Shown here piece after piece: positions 11,691 to 24,064 of a DNA stretch of 64,000 nucleotides; within the stretch, counting starts at the first letter, position 1, and each line of letters begins with the position of its first letter. The DNA is taken from the NCBI RefSeq assembly GCF_009870125.1, contig NC_046679.1:25544001-25608000 (forward strand). The letters run 5' to 3'. The notes under the pieces are model-generated. The model made no database searches. It was not told where the DNA came from and worked only from the letters and a program-made list of their open reading frames with translations. Position numbers and translations under genes: made by a program. The DNA comes from Drosophila pseudoobscura (taxonomy: Eukaryota; Arthropoda; Insecta; Diptera; Drosophilidae).

Positions 11691-14600
11691 CTACACCCAC
11701 GCTATGATACGTTGATTGGCCTCCTTACGTGCGGCGGCAGCTTCGCTAAGTTCGCGCTTGAGCTGGGCATGCTCCTTTTTGCGCGGCAACAGGGGCGGAG
11801 GAAGTGCGGGATCCGGATCCACATGCTCTGCAATCAGTGCAAACGTGGGCGGGCTCTGCGCGGTTTGCTTGGCCAGATCTGGCGGCTGCGAGGGCTGGAT
11901 AGTGGGTGCGGGCAGCCCATTACTGCGGGACTCGCTGCTGGAGCGTGAAAGGCGCTTGGGAGTGGTCACAGATACAGCCTCGCTGTCCTCTTCGGTCTGC
12001 TCCTGCCGCTGTTCTTCGTCCAACTCGTCATCCTCGTCCAGTGCGTGCGTAGTTTGTGTCGGGGTCTGGTGCATTATTCCGTAATGTAGATTGAACGACT
12101 GGGCACGTCGTGGCCCCGCTCCTGCTGAACCAACACCACCGCCATTGGGGAATGGCTTACGCGATCCACGAGCCCGATCGTTTTCGTAGATGATGTCGTG
12201 ATGGGCTTGCCGCTGATTGTAGCAGCTGGCCAGCGCCTGTCGCAGATACTTATTTTCTGCCTCCAGATGCGACAAGCGTTTTTGTGTCTCTTTTCGCTCC
12301 AGACGCAACTGCATCACGTGCGACTGTGTTCCGTGTTCCGGGGCATAAGAAATAGGAGGATCTTGAGCAAGAGATAATCGTATGGCGATTTGCACTCACC
12401 TTCAAATCATCAATGTCGCGCAGTATACGAACATTGCCCTCGTTCAAGGACCACTGACGCTCCTCGACCATTGATTTGACTCTAAGTAGAAGGAAGATCC
12501 CATTAGCCTCTATAAAATCTCCAAAGTGCGTTGTACATACCGACTCAGCATGGCATCTTCGCGGACTCGCGCGGCCTCCTTGACCTCGCGCACAACGTCG
12601 GTCATCATGCCAGGCGTATAGGCGCCTAGAAGTCAGAAATTGATCAATTAATCATCGAGTGCTTTGTGGGTCCGAGCAGAGAGGTGGAGGTGCCGCCTAG
12701 CTTGTACTTGTACCTGTACCTGAATGAAAAGTGGGCGCCGGACTGTGCGTCCCACCGAATCCACCGCCAAACACCAGTGGCTGACTCTGTGTGCTTAATC
12801 CGCTCAAGCTATCTCTACGGTGGCGCATGCCCCCAGCGCCAGCGCCAGGGACGGGGACAGGGCCAGCCCCCGCCCAGGCCTGGCCGTTAGGAGCGTGCTT
12901 TAAAGCTTCGATATCGACTGTGATTACGTGTGCAAAAGAATACATAGAAAGAGGGCAAAAGGTAAAAGGTGAAAGAAAGTAGCAACAAATACAAATCAAT
13001 GGGGAATAGCGATACGTTATACACAAGTAGATAAATACAACAACAACAACAACAAAACATAAGGTTTGTGAAACAAAAGCCAAGAAGAGATCAGATCGGA
13101 TCGGATCGTACAGGAAATATTGTGAATAACGTAAGGTTCCCAGGGCTCCGAAGGGGTCCCTGGCTGGATCTCTCGACCAGGCACTGGCTGGAACGAACCT
13201 TTTGTTTCATGCAAATTGCGACATATCTTGGAATTGGTGTCGTGCAACAGATTAATTTGCTCCATCAGCGCCGCAAAGAACTTGTTCTGCTGCACCAGGT
13301 CGCAGCCGCTGTCGTTGGTGTTGGTGTTGCCATTGCCATTGCCATTGCGGCAGTCGGGCGTGTTCTGGCCACTCAGCTTGGAGTCATTGTCTGAGGGATT
13401 CAGCAGGCAGGGATCGCTGAATCGGAACCTGTAATGATTGGAGTATTAAGATGGATACCTAAAGCTTCAAAGCTGACCTGTGTCTGTGTGCTTACCCTCT
13501 GCTAAAGTTTGGATTGCTTCCGTTCAAGACATCCGTGGAATTCTGCTCATATTCCGAGGTGGCGCCACCCGTCCCTCCCATCATATTGACCAGTGGCGGC
13601 AGGCTGGCAAACTCTTGCCCCCCATCCCCGCAATAGCCCATGCCCAGGCCATAGCCATTGGGGTAGCTTTGGGGCGGAAAGAGCATCGGATATCGATGGC
13701 TAAGGGCCTGCGAGTGCTGTGCGAGCGGGGGGAAACATTACTGCAAATGGCTCACGAAATCTAGTTCCGCCCTAATGGCTTCAACTCACGCGCTGAATCC
13801 CCAAGCTGAAGGGCGTGCCAGTGCCCATGCTATACGGCTGTGAATGGGAGCGCATAAGGAACTGCTGTTGTTGTTGCTGCTGCTGCTGATGTTGCTGCTG
13901 TGGCTGTTGTTGTTGTTGTTGTTGCTGAACTGCCGTCTGAGTCACAAAGATTTGCTTATTAGCCGTTGCTGTGGGCGGAGTAAAGTCCAAGAATTCGGAG
14001 GATGACGACAGCTGGGCATTGGTAGCATCTCGCAGGCAATTCTCCAGCCAGGCATCTAGATGATCCTTGGAATAGTTTGGGCCTGTTCCATTACTTTTGC
14101 TGGCACTGGCACTGGTGCTGCGATTCATGTGCGAGGGTGCTGCCGCTGCTGTTGTCTGAGTGGACGCTGCTCCTACGCTGCTCCGAGACTTGAGCTTCTT
14201 GCGCTTGGTGGCGTCCAACACTACAAAAAAGACACAACACGAGAGTTAGAACTGGCCACAAGTGTTTTGTATGCAATTACTAAAGTCCAACTGCCGATGA
14301 GAGATACTAATTCAAAGAAAAGGAGGACTGTTTGCCTTACTGTTTCCCGTTTCCCTCTGTGAGCCGCTGCAGCCAGACATTGCAAAAACGTAAATGACTC
14401 ACAGTAAGAGCTCGGCTGCAACTGACTATTCAACTAAGCTCAGCCCCAGCTCCAGCCCCAGCCCCAGCCCCGGAGCCGGCCCGGTGCCAAACGACGCTGC
14501 TTCGAATCGACTCGACTCGGGCTCGCCAAGTTATTTCAGCCCACAAAAATGTCGCGGGAGCTCGCTCCACTATGAAAACGGGTTTCGCTCGCCGTCCGCT

Positions 14601-16384
14601 CGCACTGTTTGGATATCGGATTTGGCCTGGGTCTCGACTAGGTAAATATTTGGCTTTGGAAATTCGATCGGATCGCGAGCGTTTTCTCTTGGCAAAACGG
14701 CTGCCACCCTGTCACCCGACCCAAGTTTTCAATAGCGAACCGGTACGTCGATAAGTCGATGCGTCTGGCAGAACAATGCACCGATCTTGGAGCGCCTGAA
14801 ATTGCAGCCCACAATCCACAGGCATTCGGCCCAGTCCCTACTCAATTGACGAAGCTCCCCTTGTGGGAGTCATCGACTGGGCGCTGTCTCGGTTTGCAGC
14901 ACATTCCAGCGACATGCGCGAGCCGATCGGCGTATCAACGTATCAGAGTCCCTCCCTGGGGCCCTGGGCTGTCCGTTTATATTTAGCCCAGATTAGGGGG
15001 AGCCGGTTGCCGCGGGATCTCGCTCTTCTGCGAGTGGGAGTGTCTTGGCTTCGGCGTCGCTCTTCAGCAGAAGGGTAGCCCTGGGGGTGCTAAAAATAGC
15101 CTGGAATCGAATTATCAAGCGGATGCGGACACTCGCGTTCGGCTCCTAAACAGTGGTTGCTTCTGCTCGCTAATGTCGGGGCTGTTTCAGCTTCAACAAA
15201 TTACAGACATCCCATGTTATCTCCAATAAAAGAATGGAGAAGAACGGAAACATCGAAGAGAGCTTCGAGGTTTGAAGGAATACTTTCTGTCCTCTCCTGT
15301 GACGACATGCCGCATTCCTTCGGTAAACGGTAGTGCATTCCGCCAGAAAATGTTTACATTAGGGGCTCTATCTCAAGGTCGGATTTCCAATGGCGTCCAT
15401 GCTTGCGTAACATTCTCCAATAGCCTCATTTGCGGGCTAATCGTTTAGCCATTGTTACAAATTGAAATCGCATTCACGTCACTTACCCCATTTCAATGCC
15501 ACAGCAGATCAGAACAGATCACAGAGATCAGATCGGATCGCGTGTACGGCGGTTGTATCACAGCAGACCAAGCCCCGAAATTAAATCAATCACTGACCGT
15601 GAACCTGCCGTCCGCACAGACAGACACGGAAAGTCGTTTGTGCCGCATCACCAGGTGGATCCGCACACAGCCTCCTAATCGCAAGTCTTTGCGTTACAAA
15701 TTTACTGGGGTTTGCACTGAGAAGTTAATCTCTGACATACTCAAAGGGGCAAAGGGGTGTGATCTTAAAGATACTTGAAGTACCTTCAATTTCAGGCAAG
15801 AACTTCCGTGTTGCAAAGCAAGAAACAAAACCATTCTATTAACTATATCTGGTAGCTATAGCTTAACCGAGCTGATCCGATTGGGACTATTGATAGGAGT
15901 TTGTCACAAAAAGATTAAGTACTTAGACGGCTCCACGCGAACAGAATCCAACACGTATTCCCCGACAACATTCCCCACAGAAGCGGACTCCTACTCCGCC
16001 CACGGGCTCACTTACAAATCGGTTGGATGGCTGTTTGGCGTGCATGACGCCTTATAGAGAGGAGGATAGGGCACCTGTCCATTAAGAACAGTGTGGCTTG
16101 TCGTCACATCGCGTGCCGAGGTGCCGCAGTCTTGTTCAACAAATTAACAAGGCATTTAGCTCTTTTTAGCTCCTGTTCTTACGCCCTTCTCGGGGTGTCT
16201 CAGCCTCACCTCTGCTGCTGCTGGGCGTTCCAACGCCCGGGGCATTCTTGTGGAGACCGCTGGTGCCGCTGGGCGCGGGAGTGACGCTGGAGCTGGTTGC
16301 AGCCGTCTCTGTGGCACCGGCTCTGCTAGAGTCCACTCCTCCGCCCCCGTTCGTGTTGATCTCCGTCTGGGTTGTGGTTGTCAT
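11691..16384 (-). CDS. unrecognised Ser/Gln-rich coiled-coil protein, two alternative N-termini
   Basis: Exons in transcript order: alternative first coding exon A 16210-16384 or B 14341-14380, then 13790-14220, 13496-13716, 13199-13428, 12917-12720, 12625-12541, 12481-12400, 12323-11691. All junctions are GT-AG and in phase, giving 684 aa (A) or 639 aa (B). Exon A encodes a Thr/Ser-rich start (MTTTTQTEINT), exon B only 13 residues (MSGCSGSQRETGN); both end in phase 1. After a basic patch (ATKRKKLKSRS) come a possible helical element (KDHLDAWLENCLRDAT), a polyQ/His tract, Gly/Pro-rich sequence, a first predicted coil (QQNKFFAALMEQINLLHDT) and a long second coiled coil ending near AENKYLRQALASCYNQR. 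The tail is acidic and then Pro-rich. I do not recognise the family; gene order would fit a CG9775-like locus. A scaffold or cytoskeletal role would be a guess. An alternative last exon is listed separately. Confidence 0.75.
13857..13929. repeat. CAG/CAA trinucleotide tract encoding polyglutamine
   Basis: This interrupted trinucleotide repeat lies inside an exon of the minus-strand coiled-coil gene and encodes Gln runs broken by Pro and His. Length polymorphism is expected. Confidence 0.85.
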
Positions 16385-16415
16385 TGTTGCCGCTGAAAGC
16401 GATTGCAGCGCAGCT

Positions 16416-19400
16416 CCTAAAACGGGTAAAAGACAAAGAAGAACTTATTATTCAATATCGTTTTACGTTTCGTACGACTCGGCGTTCGACCATGAAAACA
16501 GCACTGGAAAAGCCGGCAAGAAAAGATGCACTTGGGGTAGCCAGGGGAACGGACAGCAGGAGAGCGAGGGACGGGTGGTCGGAGCGACAACAAAGGCACA
16601 ACAGTGTGCAACGTGTACACTGTACGGGACCGGAAAACACCTGTCCCTTTTCTTTTTGCATTTGCAGCGACTTGAGCGACTCCGAGAGCTTAGAGTGGTG
16701 GTTGCAGAAGTTGCTGACGTTGTTGTTGTTGCTGTTGGCACGGCCCCTCCTCCACTTTGTTGACGAAAAGTAAACAAAGATATGCCATGGAAGAGCACCC
16801 ATACCGCATCCCTCAGGCAGTAGTCAGTAGTCGGTAGTCAGACGTCTGACAGGTATTGTATGCACCCCCAAATGGTCGGTAACCAGGTGCCGCACAGAAT
16901 GGCAAACGATAAGAAGGGAAGGGATACATGGTATAGTATGTACATGCAATAGCCAAGGATCGTCGGAAGGTATCCATTTCCTGCGACCTCTTCCAGCACC
17001 TCTGAACCGTTCCGATCATCGACTGAGGCTCTGAATAAGCTGAATGAATGGAAGAACCCATTCTGGCTTCTCTGTGTCAGATTCTTTTGGGAAAGTTACA
17101 AGCATTTGCATGCCCCCCACCCAACAGAGGCGTAGAAACGTTGAAGTTGAATGTGGATTTTCTTTGAAAGCTGGCTCCCGTTTATGACAGCTTAATTGCC
17201 GGGCCGTTAGACGAGGAGCACATGGAAATGGAAATTCTGGCCGGAAAATTAACAGAGCGCTGCCACTCTTGAGCCGGCGTGGCAGGTGCCTGTGGCAATT
17301 ATGCAGCTACAAAGTGCTGGTAGATCCCCAATGCCAGCCCCATGCACCCACGCCCCTACACGCCCGAGTATTTATGTATTTACATGTATGCATGCAGATC
17401 GTACTCCGTTCGGTCTGATTGCAATGGTCAAAACCAGTTTAGCCCAAAATGATTTGAGGCAACGATAGTGCACGACGAAAGTCAAGCGACGCTTTGCTTT
17501 TTCCACGCTCGTTAGATACAAAGATGCAGATACAAACACAAAGATAGTGCATGCTTGAAGATACCCTACACGGATACAGAGATACAGATAGGCGGCCTTT
17601 GTGTGGGTTCCAATGCCAAGCGAGTGTGTGGCTAAAACAAATTAAAACAAGAGAAAAACCAGCGACGGGACACGACGACGTTTCAATACCCTTTGATACT
17701 TTACTATGTATTTCTGTTTAAATAAAAGTAAACTACTGTCCGGCGGTTCAGTTGTTTTAAAAACTACATAATAATCACGACAGTAATGGGCGGCCACATC
17801 CAGGATCGGTGGACGGGCGTTACAAACGTATGGTAAAAATGAGAATGCTTGCTAAAAGAAGGGCATTAAGCTAGCAAACGAGATACAGAGTCACTAGAAA
17901 AGAGAAGAAGAGTCAGACACGGCACGTTTGGTCATTAAGTACACCAAGTATCTCAAAGATACACAGCCCCATACACATGAACATTCACATGCACATTCCC
18001 ATTTCCATTCAAATGTATCCACACAAACACAAACACAAAGGAGCCCCCACAGCTAAGCAAGCAGCCCATTGTTGCTGCGATTCTCCGTCGACGACGGACG
18101 AAAGTGAATTAAGTTTTTGCATTTTCTTGGGTCCCGTCCCGCGAATCCGAAGCGAAGGGAAAGGCCGAACAGCCGAACAGCCTCCGGAGGAAAGGCAGGG
18201 CAAAAGTAACAACAATCGCAGCGACAGCGGCGCTTAATTTAATTTCCGATAGCGCAAAAATGTTTGATATCATTTGCGTGATAAGCACGAGTGCCGCTGT
18301 TCCGTCAAATAAGTAAAATGATCGGAATTCCGCCATAGGAATGGTGTTTTCTGCCAAAACAGTCTGTTTAGCTATTTAAAAATACACGCATAACTATAAT
18401 AAAAGCTGATTAGGGCTTAGATAATTCCCATCTAAGTGCAGTATCGGTATAAACTACTTTCAGCCTTATCTCTGCCCTCGCAGATACAATTGAGTTACCG
18501 CCAAGTTACTCCCAGCCCAACAGAATGCCCAACGACAACGACAACGACACCGATGGCATCAACATCAAGTCTAAAGCGTAATGTTTCATTACATTGGCTT
18601 TGGCTGTCCCTGAATATCTGCGCGGCAAGGTGAGATTCAGCTCCGGCAAAAAATAAAAGACGCCGAAACATTCGTGTGCTTTTTGGCTCAAGTTCTTGGC
18701 TCTTGACACGATGCCAAGAAAAAAGCGCATGCCGCAGTAGAGAAGCAGATGAAGATGAATATCTATAGCTGGTGGGAAAAAAAAGGGAAAACCGCTTAAA
18801 CATAAAGAAGTGGAATGGAGCTTAAGCCATCGGAATTCCCAAGAGAGATAGAGAGATAGAGAGAGAGAACTAGAGGGGAGTGGGAGACGGAGGCTATCGG
18901 GGTTCACGTTCACCCAAAATAAAGCAATACGAACCGGTTTTTGGACCAATAGTAGTACAAGCATTTCTCCCCTGATAGATGGGATCGTGTGTAGTATGAG
19001 CATTCATACCACACATTTTAATGACAATGATAAAAACAAAGCAAAATGAACTGAAGTCAGGGGCGACCATGGACATGGCCATGGAGATGGCGACCCCACC
19101 ACCAAATCACCGGACGGGACGCCATCAATGACTGACTGCACACACACACACACACACACTCGCAGAGCGGGAGCGAATCGCTTGGTTTGTTGACCCAAGC
19201 GCAAAGCATTCGAAAGATCGGAGAAATAATAATGAATGAAAGGAGACGACGCGATGACCAAGCCATATGCCTCCGCCAAGGAGTTGAGATGGGGCAATCG
19301 CATTGCAGTGGAAGTGTCATTGCAGCTGCCATTAAGAAACCAAACAGCAGGCAGTAGACAGCAGACAGCAGACAGCGGACTGATGGCTATCCGAAAGCAG

Positions 19401-20190
19401 TCGCAGAGACCAGCACCAAAGCGGGCACTTGCTCACTGACAATGTCATATGGGCTGGGAATGACAACTATCGAGTTTCCAATCCCCCTCGCGTCTCCTTT
19501 TCCACAGCACATAACGAAAATGAAAATAAATGATGTGTGTGAGATGACGTCGTCCACATTGCCATCGACTCCGGGGCGGCTGCTACTAGCGCCGCTGGCC
19601 AGCTGAGTAGCTGGCGGGGGCGCGTGGCTCGTGTTGTTGCGCCTGCATGACTTTGAATTCGAAATGGTTTTCTTATAGTGGAGCGGCACAGTCAACGCAT
19701 TGCTCAAGGTTTCAGCAAATCAGCGCAAATAAACATATGTATTTCTATGGGTATTTATCAAAGTTACCTACGCGTTGCAATCGGCTGGAGCAGAAGCAGG
19801 TGCACTGAAGTAGCCTAGAAAGCCTCCAAAAGAGAGCTATTCCGAGGGATAAATTCTTATTAGCTGCTTAAAAAAGCTGGTGCCTGCTCAATGGCATTTC
19901 AATTTTTGCACACAAACACACCACACAAGCACAAGCACAGGCACGGGACGGGCTCAATGGCATTGGAAATTTTAAATTCTTTTGCGTCACACATACGATT
20001 TTGTATTGAATTTTCGTTCAGCGCAAAGTGATTGATTTGTAAATTGTGAGTCTCGGTGAGACAACAGCTGGCGAGCAGAAACAACGGTTTTGAATAATAA
20101 CCGATAATTATGATAACTCGCGCAAAATATAACACAAAATAAACACACAAACACAACAACAATGTCTCGATTTGAACTAGAGGTGGAGAA
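16416..20190. other. 5' intron/upstream region of the coiled-coil gene
   Basis: The 5'-UTR part of exon A starts after an acceptor (gttttag) at about 16417-16419, so at least one non-coding exon lies further right. I cannot fix its position; a site near 19.9-20.2 kb next to the CGATA cluster is plausible. The rest holds simple repeats, for example (CA)n at 19139-19160 and GATAGA at 18844-18868, and no convincing ORF. Confidence 0.4.
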
Positions 20191-20191
20191 C

Positions 20192-20252
20192 TATCGACTG
20201 CACTGTCGATGTTTTTCGAAAAACTATCGTCTACTATCGATGTCACTATCGA
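20192..20252. promoter_or_regulatory. cluster of TATCG/CGATA motifs (BEAF/DREF type)
   Basis: Four TATCG pentamers occur within 60 bp (20192, 20225, 20235, 20247), one inside CTATCGATG. Full DRE palindromes TATCGATA follow at 20560-20567 and 21002-21009. In Drosophila clustered CGATA binds BEAF-32, and TATCGATA binds DREF; both mark divergent housekeeping promoters and domain borders. The cluster sits between the minus-strand coiled-coil gene and the plus-strand Syt14, as such a boundary would. Confidence 0.5.
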
Positions 20253-21797
20253 CAGCAGTCTTTTTAAATATTCCTCGTTTTTTATCTTCCCTGGAATATA
20301 ACTAATTAAATATAACCCTCAGACCTGCTCACCTAATTTTATCCGATTAATTAATCAATTTTCTACTTTACTGGCCTAAATAATAAATTGGCTAGTTTTG
20401 GCTTTTATTGGTGCATTAGATGACAAACATTCTCTCAGTTCTATAATATCCACTTCCAGGGTGTGCAAAATGTTGCTCAATCCGCGAGGAACAATGCTGC
20501 TCCTTATCTTTATGAGTCTGACCGATACAATTGAATGTTGCCAGCAACATAAGAGATAATATCGATAAAATGTACAAAATGAATCAATTTTTTTTTTTAA
20601 TTTCTTGAACTTTTTGCGTTTTGTTTTTTACTTTGTATGAATGGAACTCATTGTTGACACCGATTCATACCCGATTCAAAGAGAGCCTTAACCGATTTGA
20701 AGGGAGCAAAAAGAGCCAATAACCGTTTCGATGAAAGCAGTTCGGTCATCGTATTACAACAGACTACAAGTCCAATCTAGTCAAAACTAGTTTAGTCTTA
20801 GTCTTTAGTCTTAGTCGGCTTAGTCTTTTCGTCAATGCCTTTGAAAATCTGAGTCCGTCACAGAGCTTTTCAAAAAAATACAGAGTCTTTGGCGCGATCA
20901 TAGTCATGCCCAAGACATTCAATTTGTTATTGTATTACTGGGCATTCCGTTTTTAACCATTCGCTTTTGGTACCGGCTGGAGCTGGATATCGAAACCAAT
21001 TTATCGATATTTCGTAATGTAATAACGAATATTTAAACAATTTATTCACTATTATAGATTGCAATTAGGCAGATGGCCTAAAAAGTACACAGCTTATTTT
21101 TAATCCTATCCAATATGAAGAAAACTAAGCTATGAACAAAATCGTAAGCAACAGTTGGTACTGCGATGCAGTTGTCAAAGTTGTGCTTTTCCGAGTGCTT
21201 TATCTTCACATACGCGGAATGGATGGGGGTATTAAGCTTTCAAGTACTCGTACCTCTGAGGTGTCGTTCCTGCCGTGCGTGCAATGGCAGCAGCTCATCT
21301 ATCTGATGATCACAGTATATACAATTCCATAGCCGTTTTATTTTTTTTTATTTATAACGTGTCCACTGTCTGTGCCACACGCCTCGAAAAATAACGAAAC
21401 CACTACACTAAGTCAGGAGAATCAAAAAAGTGAAAGGACCTTTGATTGCTTGATACAATGTGAAAGTGAAATTCAGTAATTCAAAAAATTGTTTGTCAAA
21501 CAAGACTTTAACGTGATTAAATGGTCAACTCAGAAAATAGTCGCTAGGAATCATGATGGAAAATTACTGCTCCAAGCCGTCAACGCTGCAGCACAACATA
21601 CTATTTATTGTGCTGTGAAAAATCGATTTTAGTTATCCTGTGCTGTCATATCCCGAGCTTTCGCTTTCGCTTTCGCTTTCGATATCGCTTTCACATTGTA
21701 GTGCAAACAAACCCTAGCTGACAGCAGGCCACTTTTGATGAGGTTCATGTAGCGTTGAGGAGCGTTGGAATAACTACCATCTTACGCATGAACAAAG
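20253..21797. other. intergenic/5' region of Syt14
   Basis: This region has no coding sequence that I can support. It contains DRE palindromes (20560 and 21002) and a (CTTTCG)n tract at about 21658-21695 that lies close to the probable Syt14 transcription start. Confidence 0.4.
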
Positions 21798-23872
21798 ATG
21801 ATTGTTACATCTGCTTCTGGCGTGGATAGCACTCCTACGTTGGGTACGTTTCTCCTTGCCTTTTCACTTCACTTATTCACTCATTGCTGAACTTTGGGTT
21901 GCCAATGGCCATGCCATTCCTGCCCTGAAGTTGTCCAGAACTATCACGATCATAGTCTTTCTGGATATGTTTGTAAGTCTGTATGTATTTGCAGGTACGG
22001 TTGAGGTCACCACTCTCCTGGGTGTGTTTTTCGGTGTTCTCGTCCTGCTGCTCCTGCTGTTCCTGTACATAAGCCGCAAGTGCTGCTTTCACCATCGCCA
22101 TGGCATCAACTGCTGCGACGAGCGTCACCTGGCAGCCAAATGTGTGCAAAAGATCAGTGAGTAGTCGGGGACTCGATGAAAGATTGGGATGGGTGATTGG
22201 GCATTGGCTTGAGCAAACCCTTTGTTGCAGCACGCAAGCGACGCTACGAGAACACCAGCTCCGACTCGGAGGAGGACATCTTGCGCCGGCTGCGATGGCA
22301 TCAGCAAAATCAGCACAGCGACAAGCCCATTGGATACGGGATGAGCATCAGCCAAGCCAACCCACTGACAGCGCACAGCTTCAATTATCATCAATCCGAC
22401 GCTGACCTGCAGAGGGTGACCGTAACGCGTGACCCTTTGGCAATTGCCGAAAGGGGCAAGGTCGGCATTCCATCGTCTCACAGCGAGTGCAGCTCGAATG
22501 ACTCCATGGAGGCATCTGTTGACAGTCATACTGGCATCTTGACGGGCGAGACCAAGGGTAAACTGTCTTTATTAAGCATCTGAGTGCACTTCAGACATGA
22601 CAATTGACAAGCAATGTAATTTATCTCGACGCAGCGCATCCAGTTACCGCTTTTAGGAATCCATATACGGACAATCGGGCTAAGACACACCACTCCCAGA
22701 GATACCATCACAGGGTGGAGGTTTTGCCGCCGAAACTGGAGAAGGATAATGCTGTGGTGGTGATGCCTGTGGCCAATAGCTTCATTAACAACAACAATAC
22801 TACTATTCCCAACAACAACAACAACAACGATGACGTAAGCGTGCAGAAATCGCAGTTGAATGATTATTATACCAGTCCCTATCTATTATTATAGGAACCC
22901 CTGTTCGACACCAGCGATCTGCGCTCTGTCAAGTCGGATGACATGCTGGTGGGCGACTCGAAGGCCCCAGCCTCTCGGGGACCCATCGAGCTGGAGATGT
23001 CGCTGCTGTACGATGCGCCGATGCGGAAAATGACGGTCCACGTGATGCAGGCGCGATGTCTGCCGCCGCTGGGCAACGGCCAGCAGACGCACACGCAGGT
23101 GCGTATGCTGATGCTGCCCAATAAAAAGCAGAAGCACAAAACAAAAATCCGCAGCGGGGAGAATCCGCAGTACATGGAGAGCTTCCTGCTGCATCGTGTC
23201 AATCCCGAGGACGTCAACAACATGGGTCTGAGGGTGCGCCTCTACGGCTGCGAGCGACTGAGGAAGGAACGGTTGATTGGAGAGGCGTATGTAAGCTTTG
23301 CCACGGTCGACCTGGAGCTCGAGACCAACCTGTGGCTGCCGCTTGAGCCCCGCAACACCTCATCAGTGCTGGGATCGACGAGCGATCTACTGAGCCTGGC
23401 GCGTTCGGAGAGCGCGGGCTCCACATCATCCATGCAGCACGGCGGCGTCTCGGAACTGCTTCTGGGCCTCAGCTATAATGGTGTGACTGGCCGGCTGAGC
23501 GTGGAAATCATCAAGGGCAGCCAGTTCCGCAGCCTGTCTCTGAATAAGGCGCCCGACACCTACGTGAAGATGGTCATGGTTAGCAGTATTGGTCAGGAGA
23601 TTTCGCGCGCCAAGACCTCCATTCGCAGGGGACAGCCCAATCCGCTTTTTAAGGAGACATTTGCGTTCCAGGTGGCCCTGTTCCAGCTGAACGACGTGAC
23701 GCTGATGATCTCGGTGTATGCCAAACGACACATGAAGAAGAACGAAATGGTCGGATGGTTTAGCCTGGGCCTAAACTCTTCCGGACCAGAGGAGGTAGCT
23801 CATTGGGCGGACGTATGCGAAATGCCGAAGGGCGAGATGCTGGCCCGCTGGCACGTTCTGGTGGATTCCTGA
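21798..23872 (+). CDS. Syt14: Syt14, synaptotagmin-14-like double C2-domain membrane protein
   Basis: Five exons: 21798-21843, 21995-22156, 22231-22557, 22635-22834, 22895-23872, in phase, giving 570 aa. The N-terminus is short and extracellular or luminal (MIVTSASGVDSTPTLG). It is followed by one transmembrane helix (about 19-42, TLLGVFFGVLVLLLLLFLYI) and a Cys-rich juxtamembrane stretch (CCFHHRHGINCC). A Ser/Asn-rich linker of about 200 residues follows, then C2A (about 275-400) and C2B (about 430-565). The calcium-binding loops lack the aspartate clusters of classical synaptotagmins, for example ARCLPPLGNGQQ in C2A, as known for Syt14/16, so it is probably Ca2+-independent. C2B ends in the typical WHVLVDS. 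It is a likely trafficking or exocytosis factor in neurons. A polyAsn run (22800-22830) is repeat-encoded. The frame continues open after the TGA; see the separate extension entry. Confidence 0.88.
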
Positions 23873-24064
23873 TTCGAGCAGTTGGGACAGTCTTCGACAC
23901 GCAGCACCAAGGCGCTCATGAAACTGGGCTTCGCTGCGTTCAAGGACAGGTCCAAGGATAAACATGCAAAGGAGTCGAGTCGGGACGAGGACAGCGATCA
24001 ATTCCCTGCAGACAATGCGGTTGCAGTCGATATTGAGCCGGGCCTGGAGCTTGATTTTGTCTAG
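23873..24064 (+). CDS. in-frame 63-codon extension after the Syt14 stop (readthrough candidate)
   Basis: Directly after the TGA at 23870-23872 the same frame stays open for 63 sense codons to a TAG at 24062. The peptide is protein-like: a basic/amphipathic start (STKALMKLGFAAFKDRSKDK), then an acidic Ser/Asp-rich stretch and an end reading PGLELDFV. Codon third positions look coding (GCG, CTC, CTG, GGC, TTC, AAG). No intron of workable length removes the stop. The base after TGA is T, which is not the leakiest context (TGA C). Translation by readthrough is an inference. Confidence 0.5.
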   Translation, partial: FEQLGQSSTRSTKALMKLGFAAFKDRSKDKHAKESSRDEDSDQFPADNAVAVDIEPGLELDFV

